Below the pieces are notes generated by a model. It did not search any database, was not told the origin of the DNA, and was given only the letters and a program-made list of their open reading frames with translations. From positions 1-28,621 of IMG/VR virus record IMGVR_UViG_3300021961_000459: DNA of 28,621 nucleotides, one strand, 5' to 3'. Origin of the DNA: a virus. The translations under genes were made by a program, and so were the position numbers. This document shows, piece after piece, positions 24,507-28,621 of this stretch; position 1 is the first letter of the stretch; each line of letters starts with the position of its first letter.

Positions 24507-24689
24507 CTATTGTAAAATCCTCCGACATTCTCTCTTGCATGTTGTCTGGTCATCATCGCATTCAATCAGGCAGTTGTAGTAATCATTAATGAGATCAGAT
24601 TCCTCTATGCTCCTTTCTAAAGTTTTTCCCAATCTCGTAACACTTTGGTTCCATCCTGCTAATTGATTGTGTGAAATAAGATTATGCAT
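24507..24689 (-). CDS. Small Cys-containing protein, 60 aa
   Basis: Function unknown. The protein is helical and polar. It has four cysteines in its second half (residues 39-57, in NCLIECDD and TCKRECRRIL), which could form a disulfide pair or bind metal. The ATG at 24689 has a GGGGG box about 5 nt upstream and is preferred over a TTG four codons earlier. It appears to be a single-gene transcription unit: a sigma70-type promoter at 24757-24784 and a terminator right after its stop. Confidence 0.7.
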   Translation of the reverse strand: MHNLISHNQLAGWNQSVTRLGKTLERSIEESDLINDYYNCLIECDDDQTTCKRECRRILQ

Positions 24690-24756
24690 AATAACCCCCA
24701 AGGATAATTTAATTCATAATGAAGTTCGAATTTTGGTACAATTTTCTCACCTCTTA

Positions 24757-24784
24757 ATTCTATCACTATCTAGCTAAATTACAA
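24757..24784 (-). promoter_or_regulatory. Putative extended -10 promoter of the 60-aa gene
   Basis: On the minus strand TTGTAA is followed after 16 nt by TAGAAT, with TGA directly before the -10 (extended TGn motif). The leader to the ATG at 24689 is about 60 nt. Confidence 0.55.
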
Positions 24785-24826
24785 CAAATTCTTTACAAAA
24801 ATTTATGCCTACTAGTTTATACCTAT

Positions 24827-24849
24827 AAAAAAAGGGAGACTAATCTCCC
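24827..24849 (-). terminator. Rho-independent terminator of the micro-operon
   Basis: On the minus strand GGGAGA-TTAG-TCTCCC, a 6-bp stem with tetraloop, is followed by seven T. The stop codon of the 51-aa gene (TAG, 24842-24840) lies inside the loop, so a terminating ribosome would cover the hairpin. Confidence 0.85.
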
Positions 24850-24995
24850 TCAAAATTAAAAAGTTTTTCAAACCACTCATCCAAATGAATGAGATAACAC
24901 GACCAATATTTACAACCCCTATATGTTAATTGATAACATGCGGGAGGTCTGTTATCCTTGTCCATATCATCATTATGATATGTGTAGTTTTCCAT
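24840..24995 (-). CDS. Small YRGxKY protein, 51 aa (DUF4278-like)
   Basis: This gene is too short for usual gene calling. It reads MENYTYHNDDMDKDNRPPAC, then YQLTYRGCKYWSC and an amphipathic C-terminus (YLIHLDEWFEKLFNFEGD). The LTYRGCKY core matches the cyanobacterial DUF4278 type, whose hallmark is a short YRGxxY strand. A second copy of the same core is in the 45-aa gene upstream. Its ATG overlaps the stop of the 28-aa gene (TAATG), and its stop lies in the terminator loop. Three cysteines cluster around the core. The role is unknown; the coupling and terminator support it as a real gene. Confidence 0.7.
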   Translation of the reverse strand: MENYTYHNDDMDKDNRPPACYQLTYRGCKYWSCYLIHLDEWFEKLFNFEGD

Positions 24996-25081
24996 TACTT
25001 ATTCAGTAATAGAACTTCTGCATAAATTAAAAAGATGAATGCTGTTGATGCTCCAGTAATTGCAGCAATTGTAGCAATCAT
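24995..25081 (-). CDS. Tiny single-span membrane protein, 28 aa
   Basis: The whole protein is one hydrophobic segment (MIATIAAITGASTAFIFLIY) followed by AEVLLLNK. That is the size and style of small photosystem or cytochrome b6f subunits and of phage membrane micropeptides, but I do not recognise it as any named subunit. The start overlaps the stop of the 45-aa gene (ATGA) and its stop overlaps the next start (TAATG), so it is translationally coupled on both sides. This makes it very unlikely to be chance. Confidence 0.65.
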   Translation of the reverse strand: MIATIAAITGASTAFIFLIYAEVLLLNK

Positions 25082-25215
25082 TTGTGCCCTTCCTTTACAT
25101 ACTTAACACCACGATAGGTTTCGTTGTATTGTTGGGGTTGTTGCATCATTTGCTGCTGATACTCCAGACGCTTCTGAGTATCATATTCGATGCCACGATA
25201 TACGACTTTAGACAT
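25078..25215 (-). CDS. Small YRGxKY protein, 45 aa (DUF4278-like)
   Basis: The first gene of the micro-operon encodes MSKVVYRGIEYDTQKRLEYQ, a Gln/Met-rich linker, and YNETYRGVKYVKEGHK at the end. Two YRGxxY motifs occur in one chain (YRGIEY and YRGVKY), the pattern of DUF4278 proteins of cyanobacteria and their phages. A textbook AAGGAG box sits 8 nt before the ATG, the strongest in this region, so high translation is expected. It follows a long structured leader. Function is unknown. Confidence 0.8.
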   Translation of the reverse strand: MSKVVYRGIEYDTQKRLEYQQQMMQQPQQYNETYRGVKYVKEGHK

Positions 25216-25343
25216 TAGGTTTTCTCCTTAAGTGTTTAGGTTAAAGAGCGTTCCTTCAGTCGGCGTTTGCGTTCGCTATTTGAGAATAGCGAATGAACGA
25301 TCCGTTCCGCGTCGGCTTACTTCCGTCCCATAGGGATGAACGT
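25216..25343 (-). promoter_or_regulatory. Structured 5' leader RNA of the micro-operon
   Basis: This roughly 128-nt leader is richer in GC than its surroundings and contains no gene. On the minus strand it holds a TCCC-TAT-GGGA hairpin (25336-25326), a GAACG-GAT-CGTTC hairpin (25307-25295) and a perfect 9-bp hairpin TTCGCTATT-CTCA-AATAGCGAA (25293-25272). Two direct repeats of GCCGAC...GGAACG (25316-25303 and 25264-25249) flank the last one. It ends at the AAGGAG box of the 45-aa gene. It may be a regulatory leader or a small RNA with its own function; no known riboswitch class is recognised. Confidence 0.6.
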
Positions 25344-25349
25344 GAGGTC

Positions 25350-25378
25350 ATTATAGACCTATTGGACTATATATGCAA
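25350..25378 (-). promoter_or_regulatory. Sigma70-type promoter with dyad around the -10
   Basis: On the minus strand TTGCAT and TATAAT are 17 nt apart. The -10 lies exactly between the arms of a perfect inverted repeat AGGTC-N6-GACCT (25345-25360), a possible operator. It drives the leader and the three small genes down to the terminator at 24827. The stretch 25379-25405 shows only an AT-rich inverted repeat after the glutaredoxin-like gene. Confidence 0.72.
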
Positions 25379-25405
25379 ATTCTTTTGTAAAATGTGATAC
25401 AAAAT

Positions 25406-25645
25406 TTAAATGATTTCGTTTTCTTTAAAATATTGCAAAGTTTCTTTCATACCACCAACATGTTTAAACCCAATGTTAATTTGTGGGTATTCAGCCTTTG
25501 GACCAAACTCTTCTTCAAATCCCCTTTGAGTAAAGTGTTGATTCAGTTTATATTCCAAGAACTCTCCACCAAGAGATTTAAGGAGCATTGCTATACGCTC
25601 ACACTCTTGACTTCCATTAGAATAAATTACTACTGTTTCAGTCAC
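25406..25645 (-). CDS. Glutaredoxin-like protein lacking the first active-site Cys
   Basis: This 79-aa protein has a glutaredoxin fold: VTETVVIYSNGSQECERIAM, then LEYKLNQHFTQRGFEEEFG, the cis-Pro loop AEYPQINIGFKHVGG, and a C-terminal helix. In place of the CPYC site it has S-Q-E-C, so the nucleophilic first Cys is missing and only Cys15 remains. A classical dithiol reaction is therefore unlikely. The start is best placed at the GTG at 25645, with GGAGG 4 nt upstream; upstream ATGs in frame have no such box and lie inside the previous gene. It overlaps that gene by 8 nt. A canonical paralogue is at 28042-28278. Confidence 0.78.
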   Translation of the reverse strand: MTETVVIYSNGSQECERIAMLLKSLGGEFLEYKLNQHFTQRGFEEEFGPKAEYPQINIGFKHVGGMKETLQYFKENEII

Positions 25646-25955
25646 GTTGCCTCCAGTCATCAGGTCTATCTTCATTAAACCAATCTACAATCTCATCGGC
25701 ACTTCCAAATCCAGTGCGATGATTTGATGGGTCAGGATCACCTAATCCCATTATATTCATAAAGTCATCAAGACTACCTTCTACCATATCTGGGTTGGCA
25801 GCACGGTGTCTTGCTTTTTTAAGCATCTCTCTTGCAGAAGTATTTGCCTTAGCAAGTTTTTCTGCCCAAATCATATCTTCCAATTTAACATCTTCACCAG
25901 TTACAATACACTTACAAATAAACTCCAAACGGAGTCTGTATTGGGTTGAGAGCAT
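25638..25955 (-). CDS. Conserved cyanophage protein of unknown function, 105 aa
   Basis: I do not recognise a function. The N-terminal two thirds are helical (LRLEFICKCIVTGEDVKLED, then MIWAEKLAKANTSAREMLKK and ARHRAANP). The acidic C-terminal part is Asp/Gly-rich (LDDFMNIMGLGDPDPSNHRT) and ends in WFNEDRPDDWRQRD. It overlaps the glutaredoxin-like gene by 8 nt and is 1 nt after the 63-aa gene, so all three are probably one transcript from the promoter at 26170-26198. No Shine-Dalgarno is evident. Confidence 0.75.
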   Translation of the reverse strand: MLSTQYRLRLEFICKCIVTGEDVKLEDMIWAEKLAKANTSAREMLKKARHRAANPDMVEGSLDDFMNIMGLGDPDPSNHRTGFGSADEIVDWFNEDRPDDWRQRD

Positions 25956-25956
25956 G

Positions 25957-26148
25957 TTAGTTACGCAATTTTGCTTCTAGATCGTTGAGTTTACTAAACT
26001 CATTGTATGCCGTTTCTGATCGATCACAGATGACGCTCAAGATATCATTTATAATTACTTGATTATCAACATAATCATCTAAGTATTTTTCAATGGCTTC
26101 TTTTAGATATCTATATCTATGCCATTCTTGTGAATAAGGTTTGTACAT
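25957..26148 (-). CDS. Small helical protein, 63 aa
   Basis: Function unknown. It is an acidic, aromatic helical protein: MYKPYSQEWHRYRYLKEAIE, then KYLDDYVDNQVIINDILSVI and a C-terminal helix. It is the first gene after the near-consensus promoter at 26170-26198, with a short AT-rich leader. It leads a three-gene unit with the 105-aa protein and the glutaredoxin-like protein. Confidence 0.72.
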   Translation of the reverse strand: MYKPYSQEWHRYRYLKEAIEKYLDDYVDNQVIINDILSVICDRSETAYNEFSKLNDLEAKLRN

Positions 26149-26169
26149 GATAAAAAAATATATGATTAG

Positions 26170-26198
26170 ATCATATTACTATTTACTATAGTTGTCAA
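26170..26198 (-). promoter_or_regulatory. Strong sigma70-type early promoter
   Basis: On the minus strand TTGACA (6 of 6) and TATGAT (5 of 6) are 17 nt apart. The -35 begins directly after the stop codon of the gene at 26199. No terminator lies between, so read-through from upstream is also possible. Confidence 0.8.
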
Positions 26199-26417
26199 CT
26201 ATTCAATAGCTTCGGAATCAATACCATATTTATTTACAAGTTTTTCGATAGCAGTTTCTTTACCTGATAGTTTTTGAACTTGATATAAGGAAGACTTCTG
26301 ATATTTTTTTAGTTTCTTGTAGTCCTTAATAATTTTACCAATTTCACTATTTCTAATTTTTAAACGAAGTTCTTTATCTTCGTTAGAAACATTAAATCCT
26401 TTAAAATTTTCACTCAT
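26199..26417 (-). CDS. Small charged protein, 72 aa
   Basis: Function unknown. It is a Lys/Glu-rich helical protein (RLKIRNSEIGKIIKDYKKLK, then KYQKSSLYQVQKLSGKETAI) that could be nucleic-acid binding by charge, though no motif shows this. The start overlaps the stop of the 101-aa gene (ATGA). A purine run (AAGAAGAAAAAG) replaces a normal Shine-Dalgarno. It ends right at the -35 box of the next promoter. Confidence 0.68.
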   Translation of the reverse strand: MSENFKGFNVSNEDKELRLKIRNSEIGKIIKDYKKLKKYQKSSLYQVQKLSGKETAIEKLVNKYGIDSEAIE

Positions 26418-26719
26418 TTCTTTTTCTTCTTATCTGGTGACTTATATCCCCACAGTTTAGGATTGGTTCTTCCATATCCAAAATCAATTTTTTGGACAAC
26501 ACCAGGACCATACTTATCATAATACATATCAAAAATACGAGTTCTTGTTCCTCTTACCAGATCAATACTTTCTTTTCCATCAACGTTATACCAGATAAGA
26601 TATGCATCATTTGGAAAAGAAGAATCTTTTGCATTTTCTACAGTTGTATTCTCTAAAAGAATATCACATCCATAACTAGATGGCAGAATAGTTCTTTCAT
26701 CTTTTCCGTAATCTGCCAT
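26414..26719 (-). CDS. Conserved cyanophage protein of unknown function, 101 aa
   Basis: The protein is beta-rich: ILPSSYGCDILLENTTVENA, NDAYLIWYNVDGKESIDLVR, IFDMYYDKYGPGVVQKIDFG, then a basic Lys-rich end (SPDKKKKK). It has the look of a small soluble domain, and I recall it as widely conserved in cyanophages, without a known function. The ATG at 26719 was chosen because a GGAGAAAG box lies just upstream; longer frames start in the previous gene. It is coupled to the 72-aa gene by ATGA. Confidence 0.72.
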   Translation of the reverse strand: MADYGKDERTILPSSYGCDILLENTTVENAKDSSFPNDAYLIWYNVDGKESIDLVRGTRTRIFDMYYDKYGPGVVQKIDFGYGRTNPKLWGYKSPDKKKKK

Positions 26720-26745
26720 ATCTTTCTCCATGCTTGTTGCAACGG

Positions 26746-27297
26746 TCACGAACGACCACCCCACTGAATGTCGGGATAAGATTCTTTTACAATATCAAGG
26801 GTTATTTTGTATTTAGTTTCGAGTTTCTTATCCTTTACAAGACACAGAAGTTCTGCCTCTTTTGGATGAAGACCTCTCAAAAGATTAATAAACATCATTT
26901 CTCTACGAATTGATGCAAGACTATCATTACCACCCTTTACAAAATGATAGAGATTTGCATATTCGCGGCGAAGAGAAGTTTTTCCTCTTCCATCCAAATC
27001 TTGGCCTGTAGCAGACTCTCCCCCTCTTGCTTCCTTCGCAAGGTTCTCCGAAAGAGTTCCAGAATAGACGGACTGATCTTCAGCATCGCCATAAGGAACG
27101 TCACCTTCAGGAATTAAGGAAATAACAGTTTCATCAAAGTTCCAAATAAAAATAGTTTTAAGAGCATCAGTTTCGTATTCTTTTAATACCTCTACTTTTT
27201 TTGCTCTACTTCTTTGCTTACTTACAAGTTCTAAAATTTCGTAAATAAATGGATTTGGAGGAAGTGCCTCATCAGTCTTCGTCGCTTTCTTCGTCAT
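26746..27297 (-). CDS. Conserved cyanophage protein (DUF6433-like), 183 aa
   Basis: Function unknown, but clearly a conserved T4-like phage protein. The core reads LPPNPFIYEILELVSKQRSR, then AKKVEVLKEYETDALKTIFI, WNFDETVISLIPEGDVPYGD and FINLLRGLHPKEAELLCLVK. The NPFxYExLxLxSKQ opening is, as I recall, that of DUF6433. The last part, LHPKEAELLCLVKDKKL, resembles a segment common in phage proteins linked to replication or clamp loading, but this is weak. The start was put at ATG 27297; 27309 is an alternative. It overlaps the membrane protein gene by 26 nt. Confidence 0.75.
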   Translation of the reverse strand: MTKKATKTDEALPPNPFIYEILELVSKQRSRAKKVEVLKEYETDALKTIFIWNFDETVISLIPEGDVPYGDAEDQSVYSGTLSENLAKEARGGESATGQDLDGRGKTSLRREYANLYHFVKGGNDSLASIRREMMFINLLRGLHPKEAELLCLVKDKKLETKYKITLDIVKESYPDIQWGGRS

Positions 27298-27499
27298 AGT
27301 AGTCGTCATAATTGTTTTCAAATCGTACTGCTAAAATTTCATCTGGCAAAATATTGCCGTTTTCATCAAACATCTCTGGGTGCGTATATGCAATATTAGT
27401 GGAATAGAAATGTTCTTTTGCTAACCATCCTACTACGCCTCCAACGAAAAAGAACATTATTGAAACGAGAGTGCCGATGGTGAGAGTTACTGCTAACAT
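27272..27499 (-). CDS. Single-span membrane protein with acidic tail, 75 aa
   Basis: Residues 4-26 form one transmembrane segment (VTLTIGTLVSIMFFFVGGVV), likely with the N-terminus outside and the C-terminal part in the cytoplasm. The tail is conserved-looking (AYTHPEMFDENGNILPDEIL) and ends in an extremely acidic run (DDYYDEESDED). A GGAG box lies upstream of the ATG. I recall similar single-span proteins in other cyanophages; the role is unknown. The gene overlaps the next one by 26 nt. Confidence 0.75.
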   Translation of the reverse strand: MLAVTLTIGTLVSIMFFFVGGVVGWLAKEHFYSTNIAYTHPEMFDENGNILPDEILAVRFENNYDDYYDEESDED

Positions 27500-27516
27500 T
27501 TTTTTCTCCAGAGAAT

Positions 27517-27723
27517 TTATTTTTTCCTGATATCCAAGTAGAAGTTCAGGTGTAAAACAAACTCTCTGCGGAAGAGAGTTACCATCTTACCAAACTTTAC
27601 TTGAAAAGTTTTTGGCGGTTCTGGTCTTTTCCTCCTATTTCTAAGTAATAACTCAACACCCCGATTAATTTGGGGTTCTGACTTATTTAGTTTGTTTTTT
27701 GCGTCTTCCTGGTTTTCGGTCAT
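27517..27723 (-). CDS. Small basic protein, 68 aa
   Basis: Function unknown. It is strongly basic in the middle (ELLLRNRRKRPEPPKTFQVK) and ends FRREFVLHLNFYLDIRKK, with a polar acidic N-terminus. The gene overlaps the upstream 119-aa gene by 41 nt. An internal start at VELLLRN is possible. The overlap and absence of motifs make it less certain than its neighbours. Confidence 0.55.
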   Translation of the reverse strand: MTENQEDAKNKLNKSEPQINRGVELLLRNRRKRPEPPKTFQVKFGKMVTLFRREFVLHLNFYLDIRKK

Positions 27724-28042
27724 GACTATATTTTACTGCATCTTCCAGAATGTTGTGCAGGTAATTTCTAATTTTTCTTGCTTGTGGTTTTGGAATGTGT
27801 CCATAACCCTCACGAAGTTGTTTATGCATTTCATCACTGCCACCCTCAAGGTAGTCATCAAGTTCACTTACAAGATCATTTAATTCGTGAGCGGTATTGC
27901 TTTCGATAAACTGTTCAACTTCGATTCTTTTTGTTCCACGAACTTTTAAGTAATCATAAAATTTTAGAACAAACTGTCCATTAAAAGCATAATCAATTGC
28001 TTTCTCAACATCATTATAAACTTCGTGAAAATTACTATTCAT
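27683..28042 (-). CDS. Conserved small protein with basic C-terminus, 119 aa
   Basis: Function unknown. It is helical, with a Glu/Asp-rich middle (NDLVSELDDYLEGGSDEMHK) and a basic C-terminal part (KPQARKIRNYLHNILEDAVK, then DRKPGRRKKQTK) that suggests nucleic-acid contact. The start overlaps the stop of the glutaredoxin gene (TAATG), so both are translated from one mRNA. Confidence 0.72.
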   Translation of the reverse strand: MNSNFHEVYNDVEKAIDYAFNGQFVLKFYDYLKVRGTKRIEVEQFIESNTAHELNDLVSELDDYLEGGSDEMHKQLREGYGHIPKPQARKIRNYLHNILEDAVKYSHDRKPGRRKKQTK

Positions 28043-28278
28043 TAAACTAAATTCTGCTCCTTCAGATATTTAACTGTATCCGTACATCCACCTAAATGTT
28101 TTTCGTCAACAATGACTTGTGGAAAAGTAGAACCTTGTCCAAATTTAGCATAGAATTCTTCACGAGTAAAGTCATTGTTTAGTTTATAAACAACGTGCTG
28201 CAGTTGTGCTAATTCTAAAACTTGTTGTACTTTTGTACAATAAGGACATCCATCTTTCGAATAAACTGTAAATTCCAT
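28042..28278 (-). CDS. grx: Glutaredoxin (CPYC)
   Basis: This 78-aa classical dithiol glutaredoxin has the active site Cys11-Pro-Tyr-Cys14 in MEFTVYSKDGCPYC, the cis-Pro loop STFPQVIVDEKHLGG and a C-terminal helix (DTVKYLKEQNLV). It can donate electrons to ribonucleotide reductase, which T4-like phages encode, and so fits with thyX in DNA precursor supply. It lies just after the psbD terminator with its own late-like promoter box, and precedes the 119-aa gene with a TAATG overlap. Confidence 0.92.
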   Translation of the reverse strand: MEFTVYSKDGCPYCTKVQQVLELAQLQHVVYKLNNDFTREEFYAKFGQGSTFPQVIVDEKHLGGCTDTVKYLKEQNLV

Positions 28279-28294
28279 AATATCTTTTAAAATT

Positions 28295-28302
28295 TATTTA
28301 TT
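28295..28302 (-). promoter_or_regulatory. Putative late promoter box before glutaredoxin
   Basis: On the minus strand AATAAATA (7 of 8 of the T4 late box) follows directly after the T-tract of the psbD terminator, 16 nt before the glutaredoxin ATG. The short leader makes it less certain. Confidence 0.4.
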
Positions 28303-28324
28303 AAAAAAGGAGGGTTTCCCCTCC
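28303..28324 (-). terminator. Rho-independent terminator after psbD
   Basis: On the minus strand GGAGGG-GAAA-CCCTCC, a 6-bp GC-rich stem with a GAAA tetraloop, is followed by six T. It lies 7 nt after the psbD stop and insulates psbD from the small-gene region. Confidence 0.88.
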
Positions 28325-28331
28325 TAGTATA

Positions 28332-28621
28332 TCACAGAGCGTTGCCCCTAGGCAACACTTCCTCTGGGAAAACAAAGTTTTCATGAGGTTGGTCTACTGG
28401 TGCCATCCAGGCACGGAGACCTTCATTCAGAAGAATGTTCTTTGTGTAGAACGTTTCAAACTCAGGATCCTCTGCCGCACGAATCTCTTGAGATACAAAG
28501 TCGTAAGCACGAAGATTAAGAGCGAGTCCAATAATACCGATAGAACTTGTCCAGAGACCCATGACGGGAACAAAGAGCATAAAGAAATGCAACCAACGCT
28601 TGTTACTAAAAGCAATACCGA
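28332..28621 (-). CDS. psbD: Photosystem II D2 protein PsbD, C-terminal part
   Basis: Only the last roughly 95 codons are in the window; the gene continues past its right edge. The sequence runs [20 protein letters not shown], then [34 protein letters not shown] and the invariant end [12 protein letters not shown]. The His in RWLHFF is the non-haem iron ligand (His268 in D2 numbering). D2 pairs with D1 in the photosystem II reaction centre. Cyanophages carry it to sustain photosynthesis while the host is shut down, usually beside psbA, which would lie outside the window. Nothing in this part suggests a pseudogene. Confidence 0.96.
   Translation of the reverse strand, partial: GIAFSNKRWLHFFMLFVPVMGLWTSSIGIIGLALNLRAYDFVSQEIRAAEDPEFETFYTKNILLNEGLRAWMAPVDQPHENFVFPEEVLPRGNAL

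Noticed and set aside
24708-24748. A 13-codon GTG-started reading frame in the leader of the 60-aa gene, as a possible leader peptide
   Set aside because: It has a GAGGTG-like box, but the frame is very short, shows no codon pattern typical of attenuation, and there is no adjoining terminator/antiterminator pair.
25383-25404. AT-rich inverted repeat (TTTTGTA...TACAAAA) after the glutaredoxin-like gene, as a terminator
   Set aside because: The stem has almost no GC and no T-tract follows it, so it is unlikely to end transcription.
24690-25405. tRNA gene or CRISPR array in the low-coding stretch
   Set aside because: No cloverleaf with a TTCRA arm and no spaced repeats are present; the hairpins and two direct repeats belong to one leader.

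Overview
The window is part of the genome of a T4-like marine cyanophage (contractile-tailed, infecting Synechococcus or Prochlorococcus). Three things show this: a T4-type baseplate/tail set (gp26, a gp51-like chaperone, gp5, a gp27-like hub, gp4, gp48, gp53), the T4 replication and late-transcription block (gp32, gp59, gp33), and cyanobacterium-derived metabolic genes (cp12, the 3' end of psbD, phoH, thyX, glutaredoxins). The DNA is AT-rich, genes abut or overlap, and almost all lie on the minus strand. I see no tRNA, CRISPR array or insertion sequence.

Layout. (1) 5-16739, minus: a virion module. Read in the direction of transcription it holds a tail-tube-like protein (16739), gp26, a small gp51-like protein, two very long tape-measure-like proteins, a gp27-like hub protein, cp12, gp5, a 1652-aa PA14-rich virion protein, a spike-like beta-repeat protein with an EF-hand loop, and a fibre-associated protein. 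(2) 16772-19606, plus: gp4, an unknown protein, gp48 and gp53, behind a perfect T4 late promoter box. (3) 19607-23537, minus: gp32, a 114-aa protein, gp59, gp33, a PD-(D/E)XK nuclease, PhoH and a small protein. (4) 23563-28278, minus: thyX followed by many small early-type genes, with sigma70-type promoters and rho-independent terminators between them. (5) 28332 to the window edge, minus: the C-terminal end of psbD, running off the window.

How the genes work together. The virion module builds the baseplate, hub and tail tube. The gp32/gp59/gp33 block loads helicase, coats ssDNA and switches on late transcription. thyX supplies dTMP. cp12 (Calvin-cycle brake) and psbD (photosystem II D2) fit the known cyanophage strategy of keeping light reactions running while diverting carbon and reductant to nucleotide synthesis.

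Most interesting points: a TTTTTTC slippery heptamer at the end of gp26 that would fuse it in the -1 frame to the gp51-like ORF, as in lambda G/GT chaperones; a three-gene micro-operon (24840-25215) of tiny, translationally coupled proteins, two with a YRGxKY motif, behind a strongly structured leader and a promoter whose -10 sits in a dyad; a near-consensus promoter whose -35 is the loop of a terminator; cp12 inside the baseplate-hub operon; the T4 gp5 activities apparently spread over three proteins; and a gp32 with no cysteine, so without the T4 zinc site.
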